From an uncultured Collinsella sp. (GTDB lineage Bacteria; Actinomycetota; Coriobacteriia; Coriobacteriales; Coriobacteriaceae), in contig CAADSP010000064.1 in NCBI GenBank assembly GCA_900751755.1, positions 1 through 33,728 on the forward strand: DNA of 33,728 nt, read 5' to 3'. Within the stretch, counting starts at the first letter, position 1. Each line of letters opens with the position of its first letter. The notes under the pieces are model-generated. The model had not been told where the DNA came from and did no database searches. It was given only the letters and a program-made list of their open reading frames with translations. Both the position numbers and the translations under genes were made by a program. This document shows positions 1 to 7,541 of the stretch, piece after piece.

Positions 1-2
1 CG

Positions 3-1136
3 GCGGGAACGCCTGCCGATATCATGGCGTGTCCTGAGTCGATGACGGGCGCTTATCTGACCGGCAAACGAATGATCCGGGTGCCTGATGAACGGCGCAA
101 GCCCGGTCGCGGCTGCCTTAAAATTACGGGCGCTCGAGCCAACAACCTCAAAAACGTTACTGCCAAGATCGAGTTTGGTACGCTTACGGTTGTTACCGGC
201 GTGTCGGGATCGGGCAAGAGCTCCCTGGTTACCGACACCATTGCGCCTGCCCTTACGAATGCCATTCACCGCTCGACGCGCCCCGTGGGTCCGTATAAGA
301 AAATCGAGGGCATCGAGTGTATCGATAAGGTTATCGATATCGACCAGTCGCCGATTGGCCGCACGCCGCGTTCCAACCCTGCTACCTATATCGGCCTGTG
401 GGATGATCTTCGCGCGCTGTTTGCGAGTACGCCGGAGTCGAAGGCGCGCGGCTACTCGCCGGGTCGTTTCTCCTTTAATGTGAGTGGCGGGCGCTGTGAG
501 GCGTGCAAGGGCGACGGGCAGATCAAGATCGAGATGCACTTCCTTCCCGATATCTACGTTCCCTGCGAAGTTTGCGGCGGTAAACGCTACAACCGCGAGA
601 CACTCGAGGTCACCTACCGTGGCAAGACCATCTCGGACGTGCTCGACATGAGCGTCACCGAGGCGCTGGCCTTCTTTGGGAATATCCCGCAGATTAAGCG
701 CAAGCTCCAGACGCTGTACGATGTAGGCTTAGGCTACGTGAGCCTGGGCCAGCCCGCCACGACGCTCTCGGGCGGCGAGGCGCAGCGTGTGAAGCTCGCC
801 AAGGAGCTTCATCGACGCCAGACGGGCAAGACGTTCTATATTTTGGACGAGCCGACGACCGGCCTTCATTTTGAGGACGTCCGCCAGCTGCTCGATGTGC
901 TGCAGCGCTTGGTCGATGCGGGCAACACGGTGCTGGTGATTGAGCACAACCTTGATGTCATCAAGGTTGCCGACCGCCTGATCGATATGGGTCCCGAAGG
1001 CGGTAACGGCGGCGGAACCGTCGTGGTTTCGGGCACACCGGAGCAGGTTGCGGACTGTCCGCAGAGTTATACGGGCAAGTTTTTGGCGCCGTTGCTCAGG
1101 CGTGACCGGGAGCGTCAGGCTCAACTTGATGCTTAA
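3..1136 (+). CDS. uvrA: UvrABC system protein A, C-terminal part (5' end outside window)
   Basis: This is the C-terminal half of the DNA-damage recognition ATPase of nucleotide excision repair. The frame is already open at base 3, and residues before the first ATG (base 24) continue the UvrA pattern (a GTP...TGAYLTGK run), so the gene is cut by the window edge. Numbered from that ATG, the second ABC cassette has Walker A GVSGSGKSS near 59-67, a zinc module with C158/C161 and C181/C184, the signature LSGGEAQ near 248-254 and Walker B FYILDEP near 271-277. Nothing in the visible part is broken. An inverted repeat follows the stop. uvrC lies two genes downstream; uvrB is not in the window. Identity is secure; the class (UvrA1 or a UvrA2-like paralogue) cannot be judged from this part. 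Confidence 0.95.
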   Translation, partial: AGTPADIMACPESMTGAYLTGKRMIRVPDERRKPGRGCLKITGARANNLKNVTAKIEFGTLTVVTGVSGSGKSSLVTDTIAPALTNAIHRSTRPVGPYKKIEGIECIDKVIDIDQSPIGRTPRSNPATYIGLWDDLRALFASTPESKARGYSPGRFSFNVSGGRCEACKGDGQIKIEMHFLPDIYVPCEVCGGKRYNRETLEVTYRGKTISDVLDMSVTEALAFFGNIPQIKRKLQTLYDVGLGYVSLGQPATTLSGGEAQRVKLAKELHRRQTGKTFYILDEPTTGLHFEDVRQLLDVLQRLVDAGNTVLVIEHNLDVIKVADRLIDMGPEGGNGGGTVVVSGTPEQVADCPQSYTGKFLAPLLRRDRERQAQLDA

Positions 1137-1159
1137 TAAATAGGCGATTCAGTTTATGG

Positions 1160-1190
1160 GCGCCATCGACTCCTTGTGATTCGATGGCGC
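1160..1190 (+). terminator. Hairpin after uvrA, probable weak terminator
   Basis: A perfect 10-bp inverted repeat (GCGCCATCGA / TCGATGGCGC) surrounds an 11-nt loop, 23 nt after the uvrA stop. The bases after it (TTGCTGTG) are only moderately T-rich, so it is either a weak intrinsic terminator or a 3'-end stabilising hairpin. Confidence 0.5.
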
Positions 1191-1228
1191 TTGCTGTGCC
1201 GATGTGACGTATGCAGTCGAATTGGACA

Positions 1229-1234
1229 TATACT
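1229..1234 (+). promoter_or_regulatory. Possible -10 box for ybaK-murJ-uvrC
   Basis: TATACT is a good -10 match 38 nt before the ybaK ATG and after the uvrA hairpin. No convincing -35 lies at 16-18 nt; the nearest resemblance is TGTGAC, 20 nt upstream. This is a weak call. Confidence 0.3.
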
Positions 1235-1271
1235 TAATCCTTGCGTCCGAATGCGAGGGAAAGGATATGTC

Positions 1272-1772
1272 ATGGCAAAGGCTGTAAAGACGCCAAAAAC
1301 CAATGCGATGCGCGAGCTGGAAAGTGCCGGCATTTCCTATGTTCTACATACGTACGAAGACGATGGTGATGAGTCGGTGGGCCTGGGGGTCGCGATTTCG
1401 GAGCAGCTTGGCGAGGAGCCCGGTCAAGGATTTAAGACTTTGGTCTGCGTGACACCGTCCAACGACTATGTCGTGTGCTGCATCCCTGTTGCCGACGAGC
1501 TCGATCTAAAGTCCGCCGCGCGTGCCGCGGGGGAGAAGTCCTTGGCCATGATGCATGTGAAGGATTTGCTTGCGGCGACTGGCTACGTTCGTGGCGGCTG
1601 CAGCCCGGTCGGTATGAAAAAACGCTACCGGACGCTCATTGATGAGACATGTGTCCTTTGGGATACCATTTTTATTTCGGGAGGCAAGCGTGGTTATCAG
1701 CTCGAGCTTGCACCCGATGATTTAATTGCATTTTGCGGGGCGACGGTTGCCGCGATTACGAGAGAGGACTGA
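1272..1772 (+). CDS. ybaK: YbaK/EbsC-family aminoacyl-tRNA deacylase
   Basis: A 166-residue cytoplasmic protein of the YbaK family, which hydrolyses mischarged Cys-tRNA(Pro) or related aminoacyl-tRNAs in trans. Family features are visible: F54-K55-T56-L57 holding the conserved lysine, the stretch GYVRGGCSPVGMKK at 104-117, and ISGGKRG at 135-141. Length matches the family. The ATG at 1272 was chosen because it follows GGGAAAGGA at a 6-nt gap; the frame is open further upstream but would run into the uvrA hairpin. murJ starts 3 nt after its stop, so the two are probably co-transcribed. The exact substrate cannot be read from the sequence. Confidence 0.88.
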   Translation: MAKAVKTPKTNAMRELESAGISYVLHTYEDDGDESVGLGVAISEQLGEEPGQGFKTLVCVTPSNDYVVCCIPVADELDLKSAARAAGEKSLAMMHVKDLLAATGYVRGGCSPVGMKKRYRTLIDETCVLWDTIFISGGKRGYQLELAPDDLIAFCGATVAAITRED

Positions 1773-1775
1773 GCG

Positions 1776-3458
1776 ATGCCGCAGGAAGAATTGAAGCGCG
1801 GAGCTCATTTTGCAAGAGAATCTGCGCCTCAGACACCCTCATCCGAAGCTTCTTCGTCGCGAGATGACACTGACGACATGGGCTCGTCGGACTACTCCAC
1901 GGTTGGTCGTTCCGCCGGGCTTATGACCATACTGACCATCGTGTCTCGCGTTACCGGTTTTATCCGAACGTGGGCAATGGCGGCCGCTATCGGCATGTCG
2001 CTACTCTCGTCCTCCTATCAGGTCGCCAACAACCTGCCCAATATGCTCTACGAACTCGTGATGGGCGGCATGCTCGTGACGGCGTTTTTGCCCGTGTACA
2101 TGGGCGTGAGGCGCGAGCAGGGTCGCGAGGCCTCGAACGAGTACGTGGGCAACCTGCTCGGCATTCTGCTTTTGGTGCTGGGTGGCATTTCGTTGCTGGG
2201 GACCGTGTTCGCCCCGGGCTTTATCTGGACTCAATCGTTCCTTTCGGGTGACGGCGGCAGCATGGATACCGCTGCGTTCATGTTCCGTTTCTTTGCTATC
2301 CAGATTCTGTTTTATGGTTTGGGCTCGGTGTTCTCGGGCGTTCTCAACGCACACCGCGACTACTTCTGGTCGACGTTTGCCCCGGTCCTCAACAATGTGA
2401 TCGTCATTGCGAGCTTTATGGGTTTTGCGCCCGTGTCCGCACAGTTTGGCGAACGTGCCGGCATCATCTTGATTGCGGCCGGTACGACCCTCGGTGTCTT
2501 TATTCAGATGGCATGTCAGATCCCCGCGCTTGGCAAGCACGGCGTGCATCCCCATATCCATATCGACTTTAAGGACCCCGCACTGCGCCAGACGATTGCG
2601 CTCGGTATCCCGACGCTGCTCGCCACGGTGTGCATGTTTGTCTCGACTTCTATCACCAACGCTGCCGCGCTGGTGGTCCAGCCCGAGACTGGTCCTTCCG
2701 TCATCGCCTATGCGCGCCTGTGGTACACGCTGCCCTATGCGCTGATTGCCGCCTCGCTTTCGACGGCGCTCTATACCGAGCTCTCTCACGACGCACAGGA
2801 GAAGGATTACGACAGCGTTCGCACGGGCATTTCGCGTGGCGTCGCCCAAATGCTGTTCTTCCTGATTCCGTTCGCGCTGTACCTGATTGTCTTCGCGCGT
2901 CCGCTCAACATGATTTACTGTGCTGGCAAGTTTGATAAGTCCGGCGTGGCGCTGGTGTCCGAGTTCCTTGTCTACCTGGCGTTCTCGCTGCCGCTCTACG
3001 GCGTGGTCGTGTTGATGCAGAAGAGCTTCTCTGCCTTGCTCGACATGAAGCCCTATAGCCGCTATTGCCTGTATTCCGCCATCGGCCAGGCCGGCTCGGT
3101 TCTGCTGTTTGGCGTTGTGCTGGGCTTCGGTATGCCGGCAATCGCGCTTTCGTATGTCGTCGACTACGTGATCTTGGTCGGTTGTTCGCTGTGGTGGCTG
3201 CGTCGTCGTCTGCGTGGTCTTCAGGTCAAATCTATCCTGCATGGCGGTTTCTTTGGCCTTTTGCTCGGTGGCCTGGGCGCTGCCGCAGGCGCCGGCGTCA
3301 TGTGGGCGCTTGAGCACTTTGTCGGGGCACTTGGCGGCTCGATTCTGATTACTCTTGGCTACGTTTGCGTTGCGGGTGTCGTCTCGCTTGCTGTTACCTT
3401 TGGCCTTGCCGTCGTCCTTAAGATGCCCGAGGTCTCGGCGCTGCTTCGTCGCAAGTAG
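1776..3458 (+). CDS. murJ: Lipid II flippase MurJ (MviN family)
   Basis: A 560-residue polytopic membrane protein that moves lipid-linked peptidoglycan precursor across the cytoplasmic membrane. An acidic, Ser-rich cytoplasmic tail of about 45 residues precedes the first membrane segment. The family motifs follow: SRVTGFIRTW near 57-66 with the conserved arginine, then NNLPNMLYELVMGGML near 85-100. Repeated hydrophobic segments continue to the C-terminus, which fits about 14 helices. The ATG at 1776 sits after an AGAGAGGA ribosome-binding site. uvrC begins directly after the stop, so ybaK, murJ and uvrC look like one transcription unit. The N-terminal tail is longer than in most MurJ proteins, a trait also known from actinobacterial homologues. 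Confidence 0.92.
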   Translation: MPQEELKRGAHFARESAPQTPSSEASSSRDDTDDMGSSDYSTVGRSAGLMTILTIVSRVTGFIRTWAMAAAIGMSLLSSSYQVANNLPNMLYELVMGGMLVTAFLPVYMGVRREQGREASNEYVGNLLGILLLVLGGISLLGTVFAPGFIWTQSFLSGDGGSMDTAAFMFRFFAIQILFYGLGSVFSGVLNAHRDYFWSTFAPVLNNVIVIASFMGFAPVSAQFGERAGIILIAAGTTLGVFIQMACQIPALGKHGVHPHIHIDFKDPALRQTIALGIPTLLATVCMFVSTSITNAAALVVQPETGPSVIAYARLWYTLPYALIAASLSTALYTELSHDAQEKDYDSVRTGISRGVAQMLFFLIPFALYLIVFARPLNMIYCAGKFDKSGVALVSEFLVYLAFSLPLYGVVVLMQKSFSALLDMKPYSRYCLYSAIGQAGSVLLFGVVLGFGMPAIALSYVVDYVILVGCSLWWLRRRLRGLQVKSILHGGFFGLLLGGLGAAAGAGVMWALEHFVGALGGSILITLGYVCVAGVVSLAVTFGLAVVLKMPEVSALLRRK

Positions 3459-5405
3459 GTGCGTGTGGCCGGTCACGACAACATTCCAACACTCGCCGAG
3501 CAGGTTTCGCGCGTTCCCACGCAGCCCGGATGTTACCTTTGGAAAGATGCCAAGGGCGATGTCATCTACGTTGGCAAGGCAAAAAACCTGCGTTCCCGTA
3601 TGCGCCAGTACGTGACACTGCAGGATGAGCGTCAAAAGATCCCGCTGATGATGCAGCTGGTGGCGAGCTTTGACTATATCGTGGTGGAGACCGAGCACGA
3701 GGCGTTGGTGCTCGAGCGCAATTTGATTGGTCAGTACCATCCGTACTTTAACGTTGACCTCAAGGATGACAAGAGCTACCCCTTTATCGCCATTACAAAG
3801 GGCGACCTGTATCCCGCTATCAAATATACGCGCGAGCGTCATAAGCCGGGAACGCGTTATTTTGGTCCCTATACCGATAGCCGTGCGGCACGTGAGACGA
3901 TAGATACGCTGCGCAAGGTTATCCCCATCTGCTCCGCATCCTGTGCGGAGTGGCGTCGTTGTCGTCGTATCGTCGAGTCCCACAAGGGCGAGGAAGACAT
4001 CGTCAATATGATTTGCGCGCAAAACGGGCGCCCCTGCTTTGACTACCATGTCGGGCGCGGCCCGGGTGCGTGTGTCGGCGCGATTTCTCCGGCAGACTAT
4101 GCCAAGAACGTCAAGCGCGTCGAGCGCTTTTTGTCGGGCCATCGCAAGGATGTCGTCGATGAGCTGACCTCCGAGATGACGGATGCCGCCGAGGCGCTCG
4201 ACTTTGAGCGCGCGGCACGCGTCAAACGTCGTTTGGAGGTCATCAGGGGTCTGGACGATCGTCAGCAAGTCGTTTTTCCCTCCAGTGTCGATATCGATGT
4301 CATCGGTTTCTATCGCGAGGAGACCATCTCTGCCGCTTGCGTCTTCGTCGTTCGCGAGGGCCGAACGGTTCGCACCTGCGAGTTCATTCTCGACAAGGGT
4401 CTTGATGTTGACGAGGAAGAGCTCCAGTCGGGCTTTCTTAAGCGCTATTACGACGAGACGGCTGATATTCCAGCTGAGATAAACCTCTCTGTCGAGCTTG
4501 AGGATGCAGAGGCGCTGGGGGAGTGGCTTGCAGGCAAGCGCGAGCGTTCCTGCCATCTCCATAGGCCGCAGCGTGGCGAAAAGCACCGTTTGCTCGATAT
4601 GGCATCCAAAAATGCGCGCCATGCCCTCATGCGCTACATGATGCGAACGGGGTACGCTGACGACCGCACCAATCAAGCGCTCCTGGAGCTCGAAAGCGCG
4701 CTGGCGCTGCCGGCGCCGCCGATGCGTATCGAGTGCTTCGATATCTCGACGCTGCACGGAACCTTTACCGTCGCCTCGATGGTGGTGTTTACCAACGGGC
4801 GCGCCGACAAGAGCCAGTACCGTCGTTTTAAAATTCAGGCCGAATTGGACGAGGCAAACGACTTCGTGTCGATGTCCGAGGTTTTGGGACGACGCTATGC
4901 TCCCGAGCGCATGGCCGACGAGCGCTTTGGCTCGCGCCCCGATTTGCTCGTTGTCGATGGCGGTAAGCCGCAATTGACCGCTGCGATCAAGCAACTTGAG
5001 GCTCTTGGGCTCGATATACCAGTTTGTGGCTTGGCAAAGGCCGATGAGGAAGTTTTCGTGCCTTGGGACGAGACTCCCGTCGTGCTTCCAACCGGGTCCG
5101 CGTCGCTCTATCTAATTAAACAGGTGCGCGATGAATCGCACCGTTTTGCCATCACGTTCCATCGCGAATTGCGCGATAAAGCCATGACGGTTTCGGTACT
5201 CGATGACGTTCCAGGCGTGGGACCCACCAGAAAACGTGCCCTTATGCGCCATTTTGGCTCGATGAAGCGTTTGCACGCGGCGAGCGAGCAAGAGATCGCG
5301 GAAGTTCGCGGCATACCTGCCGATGTTGCCAAGGCGGTCCACGAGGCGCTCGTTGCGTGGAATGCCGAGCGCGCCGAGGCGGCGGCTGGCCATTCCGATA
5401 GCTAA
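3459..5405 (+). CDS. uvrC: UvrABC system protein C, excision nuclease
   Basis: This 648-residue nuclease makes both incisions around a DNA lesion after UvrB loading. The GIY-YIG domain is at about 20-95 (GCYLWKD, then VIYVGKAKNLRSR), the UvrB-binding UVR motif at about 231-265, the RNase H-like domain at about 420-565 with D428 (FDIS), D500 (VVDGGKPQL) and H561, and the helix-hairpin-helix DNA-binding pair at about 582-632. The start is a GTG (3459) directly after the murJ stop; a second GTG two codons on is equally possible. Oddity: of the four cysteines that hold the iron-sulfur cluster in characterised UvrC proteins, the third falls on Gly201 (GRGPGACVG instead of GRC...C). The spacing between the first two, C158 and C193, is enlarged to 35 residues and holds three extra cysteines (162, 168, 186). 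Confidence 0.95.
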   Translation: MRVAGHDNIPTLAEQVSRVPTQPGCYLWKDAKGDVIYVGKAKNLRSRMRQYVTLQDERQKIPLMMQLVASFDYIVVETEHEALVLERNLIGQYHPYFNVDLKDDKSYPFIAITKGDLYPAIKYTRERHKPGTRYFGPYTDSRAARETIDTLRKVIPICSASCAEWRRCRRIVESHKGEEDIVNMICAQNGRPCFDYHVGRGPGACVGAISPADYAKNVKRVERFLSGHRKDVVDELTSEMTDAAEALDFERAARVKRRLEVIRGLDDRQQVVFPSSVDIDVIGFYREETISAACVFVVREGRTVRTCEFILDKGLDVDEEELQSGFLKRYYDETADIPAEINLSVELEDAEALGEWLAGKRERSCHLHRPQRGEKHRLLDMASKNARHALMRYMMRTGYADDRTNQALLELESALALPAPPMRIECFDISTLHGTFTVASMVVFTNGRADKSQYRRFKIQAELDEANDFVSMSEVLGRRYAPERMADERFGSRPDLLVVDGGKPQLTAAIKQLEALGLDIPVCGLAKADEEVFVPWDETPVVLPTGSASLYLIKQVRDESHRFAITFHRELRDKAMTVSVLDDVPGVGPTRKRALMRHFGSMKRLHAASEQEIAEVRGIPADVAKAVHEALVAWNAERAEAAAGHSDS

Positions 5406-5529
5406 ACACGAGCCTAAACTACTGATATACATGATTGCGTGATTTTCAACCATTTATTTCGCCATGATTGCCTGCTGGTTTCGGGTTTTATTAACGCTAA
5501 AACGTTTGACTAGTCATGGTGAACAACCC

Positions 5530-5538
5530 TGCTATCCT
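5530..5538 (+). promoter_or_regulatory. Candidate extended -10 promoter of the sialic-acid operon
   Basis: TGCTATCCT fits TGnTAnnnT, an extended -10. The nearest -35-like hexamer, TTGACT at 5506-5511, is 21 nt upstream of the core -10, which is too far for a normal promoter, so the call rests on the extended -10. Initiation near 5545 would give a leader of about 225 nt that includes the three-way junction. Confidence 0.35.
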
Positions 5539-5569
5539 GCGGGTTGACGAAGACTGATATCTCACCTCG

Positions 5570-5652
5570 CCGATACATACTGTCTGGCGAATCGTTTGTC
5601 AACGAATTCGGTGAACGGTAGTAAATACCGTTCAAGCGTATGTATGTATCGG
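5570..5652 (+). ncRNA. Candidate cis-regulatory RNA: three-way junction in the leader
   Basis: Three helices nest exactly. P1 is 11 bp (CCGATACATAC 5570-5580 with GTATGTATCGG 5642-5652). P2 is 9 bp with one bulged A (CGAATCGTT 5588-5596 with AACGAATTCG 5601-5610, loop TGTC). P3 is 9 bp (TGAACGGTA 5612-5620 with TACCGTTCA 5626-5634, loop GTAAA). The junction strands are 7, 1 and 7 nt. P1 also has an alternative 8-bp register shifted by 4 nt (5573-5580 with 5638-5645), because its 3' strand is a GTAT repeat. The fold has riboswitch-like size and position, but it matches no class I recognise; in particular the loop lengths and junctions do not fit the purine riboswitch. Function is inferred from position only. 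Confidence 0.5.
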
Positions 5653-5673
5653 TCGCCGAGCGCGGCACCTCAG

Positions 5674-5701
5674 TTGGGTTCGTCGGTAGGTAAGGTATAT
5701 A
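5674..5701 (+). promoter_or_regulatory. Alternative promoter close to the binding-protein gene
   Basis: TTGGGT (5674-5679) is followed at 16 nt by TATATA (5696-5701). It would start transcription downstream of the three-way junction and bypass it. Moderate match only. Confidence 0.35.
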
Positions 5702-5770
5702 TCGTCCGCAAGTTGCGCGGGGGCAAGTCTAGGTGCTCCCGAGTAAGATTCTCTATTGATAGGAGAAGAC

Positions 5771-7384
5771 ATGGCCATCATCAACAAGGGTATGTCCAGG
5801 CGTTCGTTCCTCGGCCTCACCGGCAGCGTCGCTGCTGTCGCAGGGCTTGGTCTCACCGGCTGCGGTGGCAGCTCTAGCGACGAGGGTTCCGCTTCCGGTT
5901 CCACCGATTCCGCCAACCGTGGCGGCGGCGTGATCACCGCTGGTTCCGCTTACGCTCCGTCCAGCTTCGATCCCGCCAGCACCGGCTCCGCTGTGGGCCT
6001 GGGTGCTAACTGGCACGTCGTCGAGGGCCTCTACGGCATCGATTACCACGACTACAGCACCTTCAACGAGCTCGCCACCGACGATCCTAAGTCCGTGGAC
6101 GACACCACTTTCGAGGTCACCATCCGCAAGGGCGCCAAGTTCTCCGATGGCACCGAGGTCACCGCTGACGATGTCGTTGCCTCCTACACCGCTTGCGCCG
6201 CTTCCGCTACCTATGCTCCGTTCTTCCAGCCCTTCGAGTCCATCGAGGCCAAGGACGCCAGCACCGTGACGGTCAAGACCAAGGTCCCCAACTTCTCCCT
6301 GCTCAAGGATCGTCTGGCCATCGTCCGCGTTACCCCGGCCACCCAGACCGAGGAGGATCGCGCCAAGCAGCCGATCGGCTCCGGCCCCTGGATGTACGAC
6401 TCTATCTCCGATACCGAGATCACCCTGGTTCCCAACCCCGAGTACAACGGTGAGTATGCTGCCGAGGATAAGAAGATCCAGTACAGCATCCTGACCGACC
6501 CCACCGCTCGCGTTACCGCTCAGCAGGAGGGCTCCACGCTCGTTATGGAGCTCGTTACCGCTGATGCCGTCGACCAGCTCGAGAGCGCCGGCTGCAAGAT
6601 CGATAACGTTCAGGGTTTCGGCACCCGCTTCATCATGTTCAACGTCGCCAAGGAGCCTTGGAACAACGTCAAGGTCCGTCAGGCTGTCATGTATGCGCTC
6701 GACACCGAGAAGATGGTCAGCAACACCTTCGCCGGCCTTGCCACCGCTGCCAGCTGCTACCTGCCCAAGAGCTTCACCAACTATCATGAGGCTTCCACGG
6801 TGTACAAGACCGACGCCAAGAAGGCTAAGAAGCTCATCGAGGAGTCTGGCATCACCCCGGGTGCCATCACCCTGCGCACCACCGACAACGAGCAGATTAA
6901 GGGCATGGCTGCCCAGGTCAAGAACGACCTCGACGCTCTCGGCTTCGATGTGACCATCCAGACCGATACCTCGCCGGCCACCTACGCTGCCATCGACGGC
7001 GGCGAGGCCTACGATATCCTCCTTGCCCCTGGCGATCCTTCCTGCTTCGGCGCCGACCCCGACCTGCTGCTCAACTGGTGGTACGGCGACAACGTCTGGA
7101 TGCAGACCCGTTGCCCGTGGAAGGAGTCCGCTGAGTGGCAGAAGCTCCACGGTCTCATGGACGAGGCTCTTGCCGCCGAGGGCGACGAGCAGCAGAAGAA
7201 GTGGAACGAGTGCTTCGACATCATTGCCGACAACGCCGTTCTGTACCCCGTTGTCCACGTCAAGACCGTATCCGCTTCCTGGGACGATCCGTCCACTGCG
7301 CCCAACGGCGAGGCCCTCGATGGCTTCAAGGGCATCGGCACGACGAGCATGTCCTTCAGGGGCGTTGCGACCGTCAAGGCGTAA
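5771..7384 (+). CDS. Family 5 solute-binding lipoprotein, probable sialic-acid receptor
   Basis: A 537-residue extracellular binding protein of the dipeptide/oligopeptide (SBP family 5) class, the receptor of the ABC transporter encoded next. The N-terminus carries a twin-arginine-like motif, SRRSFLG (9-15), a hydrophobic stretch and the lipobox LTGC with lipidated C31, followed by a Ser/Gly-rich linker. The family core (KFSDGTEVTADDV, then IMFNVAKEPWNNVKVRQAVMYA split over its usual site) is present. The ATG at 5771 follows TAGGAGAAG. Because the operon continues into NanA-, ROK- and NanE-type genes, the ligand is probably N-acetylneuraminic acid, as for SatA of Haemophilus ducreyi and SiaE of Corynebacterium; a peptide ligand cannot be excluded. 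Codons are strongly C-ending, like those of gap and pgk, which suggests high expression. Confidence 0.85.
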   Translation: MAIINKGMSRRSFLGLTGSVAAVAGLGLTGCGGSSSDEGSASGSTDSANRGGGVITAGSAYAPSSFDPASTGSAVGLGANWHVVEGLYGIDYHDYSTFNELATDDPKSVDDTTFEVTIRKGAKFSDGTEVTADDVVASYTACAASATYAPFFQPFESIEAKDASTVTVKTKVPNFSLLKDRLAIVRVTPATQTEEDRAKQPIGSGPWMYDSISDTEITLVPNPEYNGEYAAEDKKIQYSILTDPTARVTAQQEGSTLVMELVTADAVDQLESAGCKIDNVQGFGTRFIMFNVAKEPWNNVKVRQAVMYALDTEKMVSNTFAGLATAASCYLPKSFTNYHEASTVYKTDAKKAKKLIEESGITPGAITLRTTDNEQIKGMAAQVKNDLDALGFDVTIQTDTSPATYAAIDGGEAYDILLAPGDPSCFGADPDLLLNWWYGDNVWMQTRCPWKESAEWQKLHGLMDEALAAEGDEQQKKWNECFDIIADNAVLYPVVHVKTVSASWDDPSTAPNGEALDGFKGIGTTSMSFRGVATVKA

Positions 7385-7446
7385 GACTCGCTTGAGTCTG
7401 TATGCAGGATGTCGGTCGTTGGGACCGTATCCTCATAGTTGAAACA

Positions 7447-7480
7447 AAGACCCGGGCGGCAACGATGTCGCTCGGGTCTT
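7447..7480 (+). other. Intercistronic hairpin between binding protein and permease
   Basis: AAGACCCGGGCG (7447-7458) pairs with CGCTCGGGTCTT (7469-7480): 12 bp with one G-U. A second small hairpin, ATGAGTA-TCCG-TACTCAT, follows at 7484-7501. No U-tract follows either. They probably protect the abundant binding-protein mRNA or reduce read-through, the usual reason for such elements at this position. Confidence 0.6.
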
Positions 7481-7541
7481 GTAATGAGTATCCGTACTCA
7501 TATACCAGTTGGTCCTACCGACAAAAGAAAGGGGAGAGAAC

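Larger units (their letters stand above)
5406..5770. other. 365-base leader between uvrC and the sialic-acid locus
   Basis: No gene is supported here. The stretch holds an extended -10 candidate (5530-5538), a foldable three-way junction (5570-5652), a second promoter candidate (5674-5701), a short hairpin (GGGGGCA / TGCTCCC around 5719-5740) and the AGGAGAAG ribosome-binding site of the next gene. No terminator for uvrC was found. An 8-bp palindrome, AAACGTTT (5500-5507), lies upstream of the -10 and could be an operator half, but it is short. Confidence 0.6.

Noticed and set aside
2001..4994. A 997-codon open frame on the - strand across murJ and uvrC
   Set aside because: It is antisense to two intact conserved genes; the composition (Arg/His/Gln-rich, no domain) is the usual shadow of GC-rich coding DNA, and there is no ribosome-binding site.
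5506..5538. Standard promoter TTGACT / TATCCT before the sialic-acid operon
   Set aside because: The spacing is 21 nt; only the extended -10 was kept as a candidate.
5570..5652. Purine-type riboswitch
   Set aside because: Size and three-way layout are similar, but the loops are 4 and 5 nt (no loop-loop kissing) and the conserved junction bases are absent.
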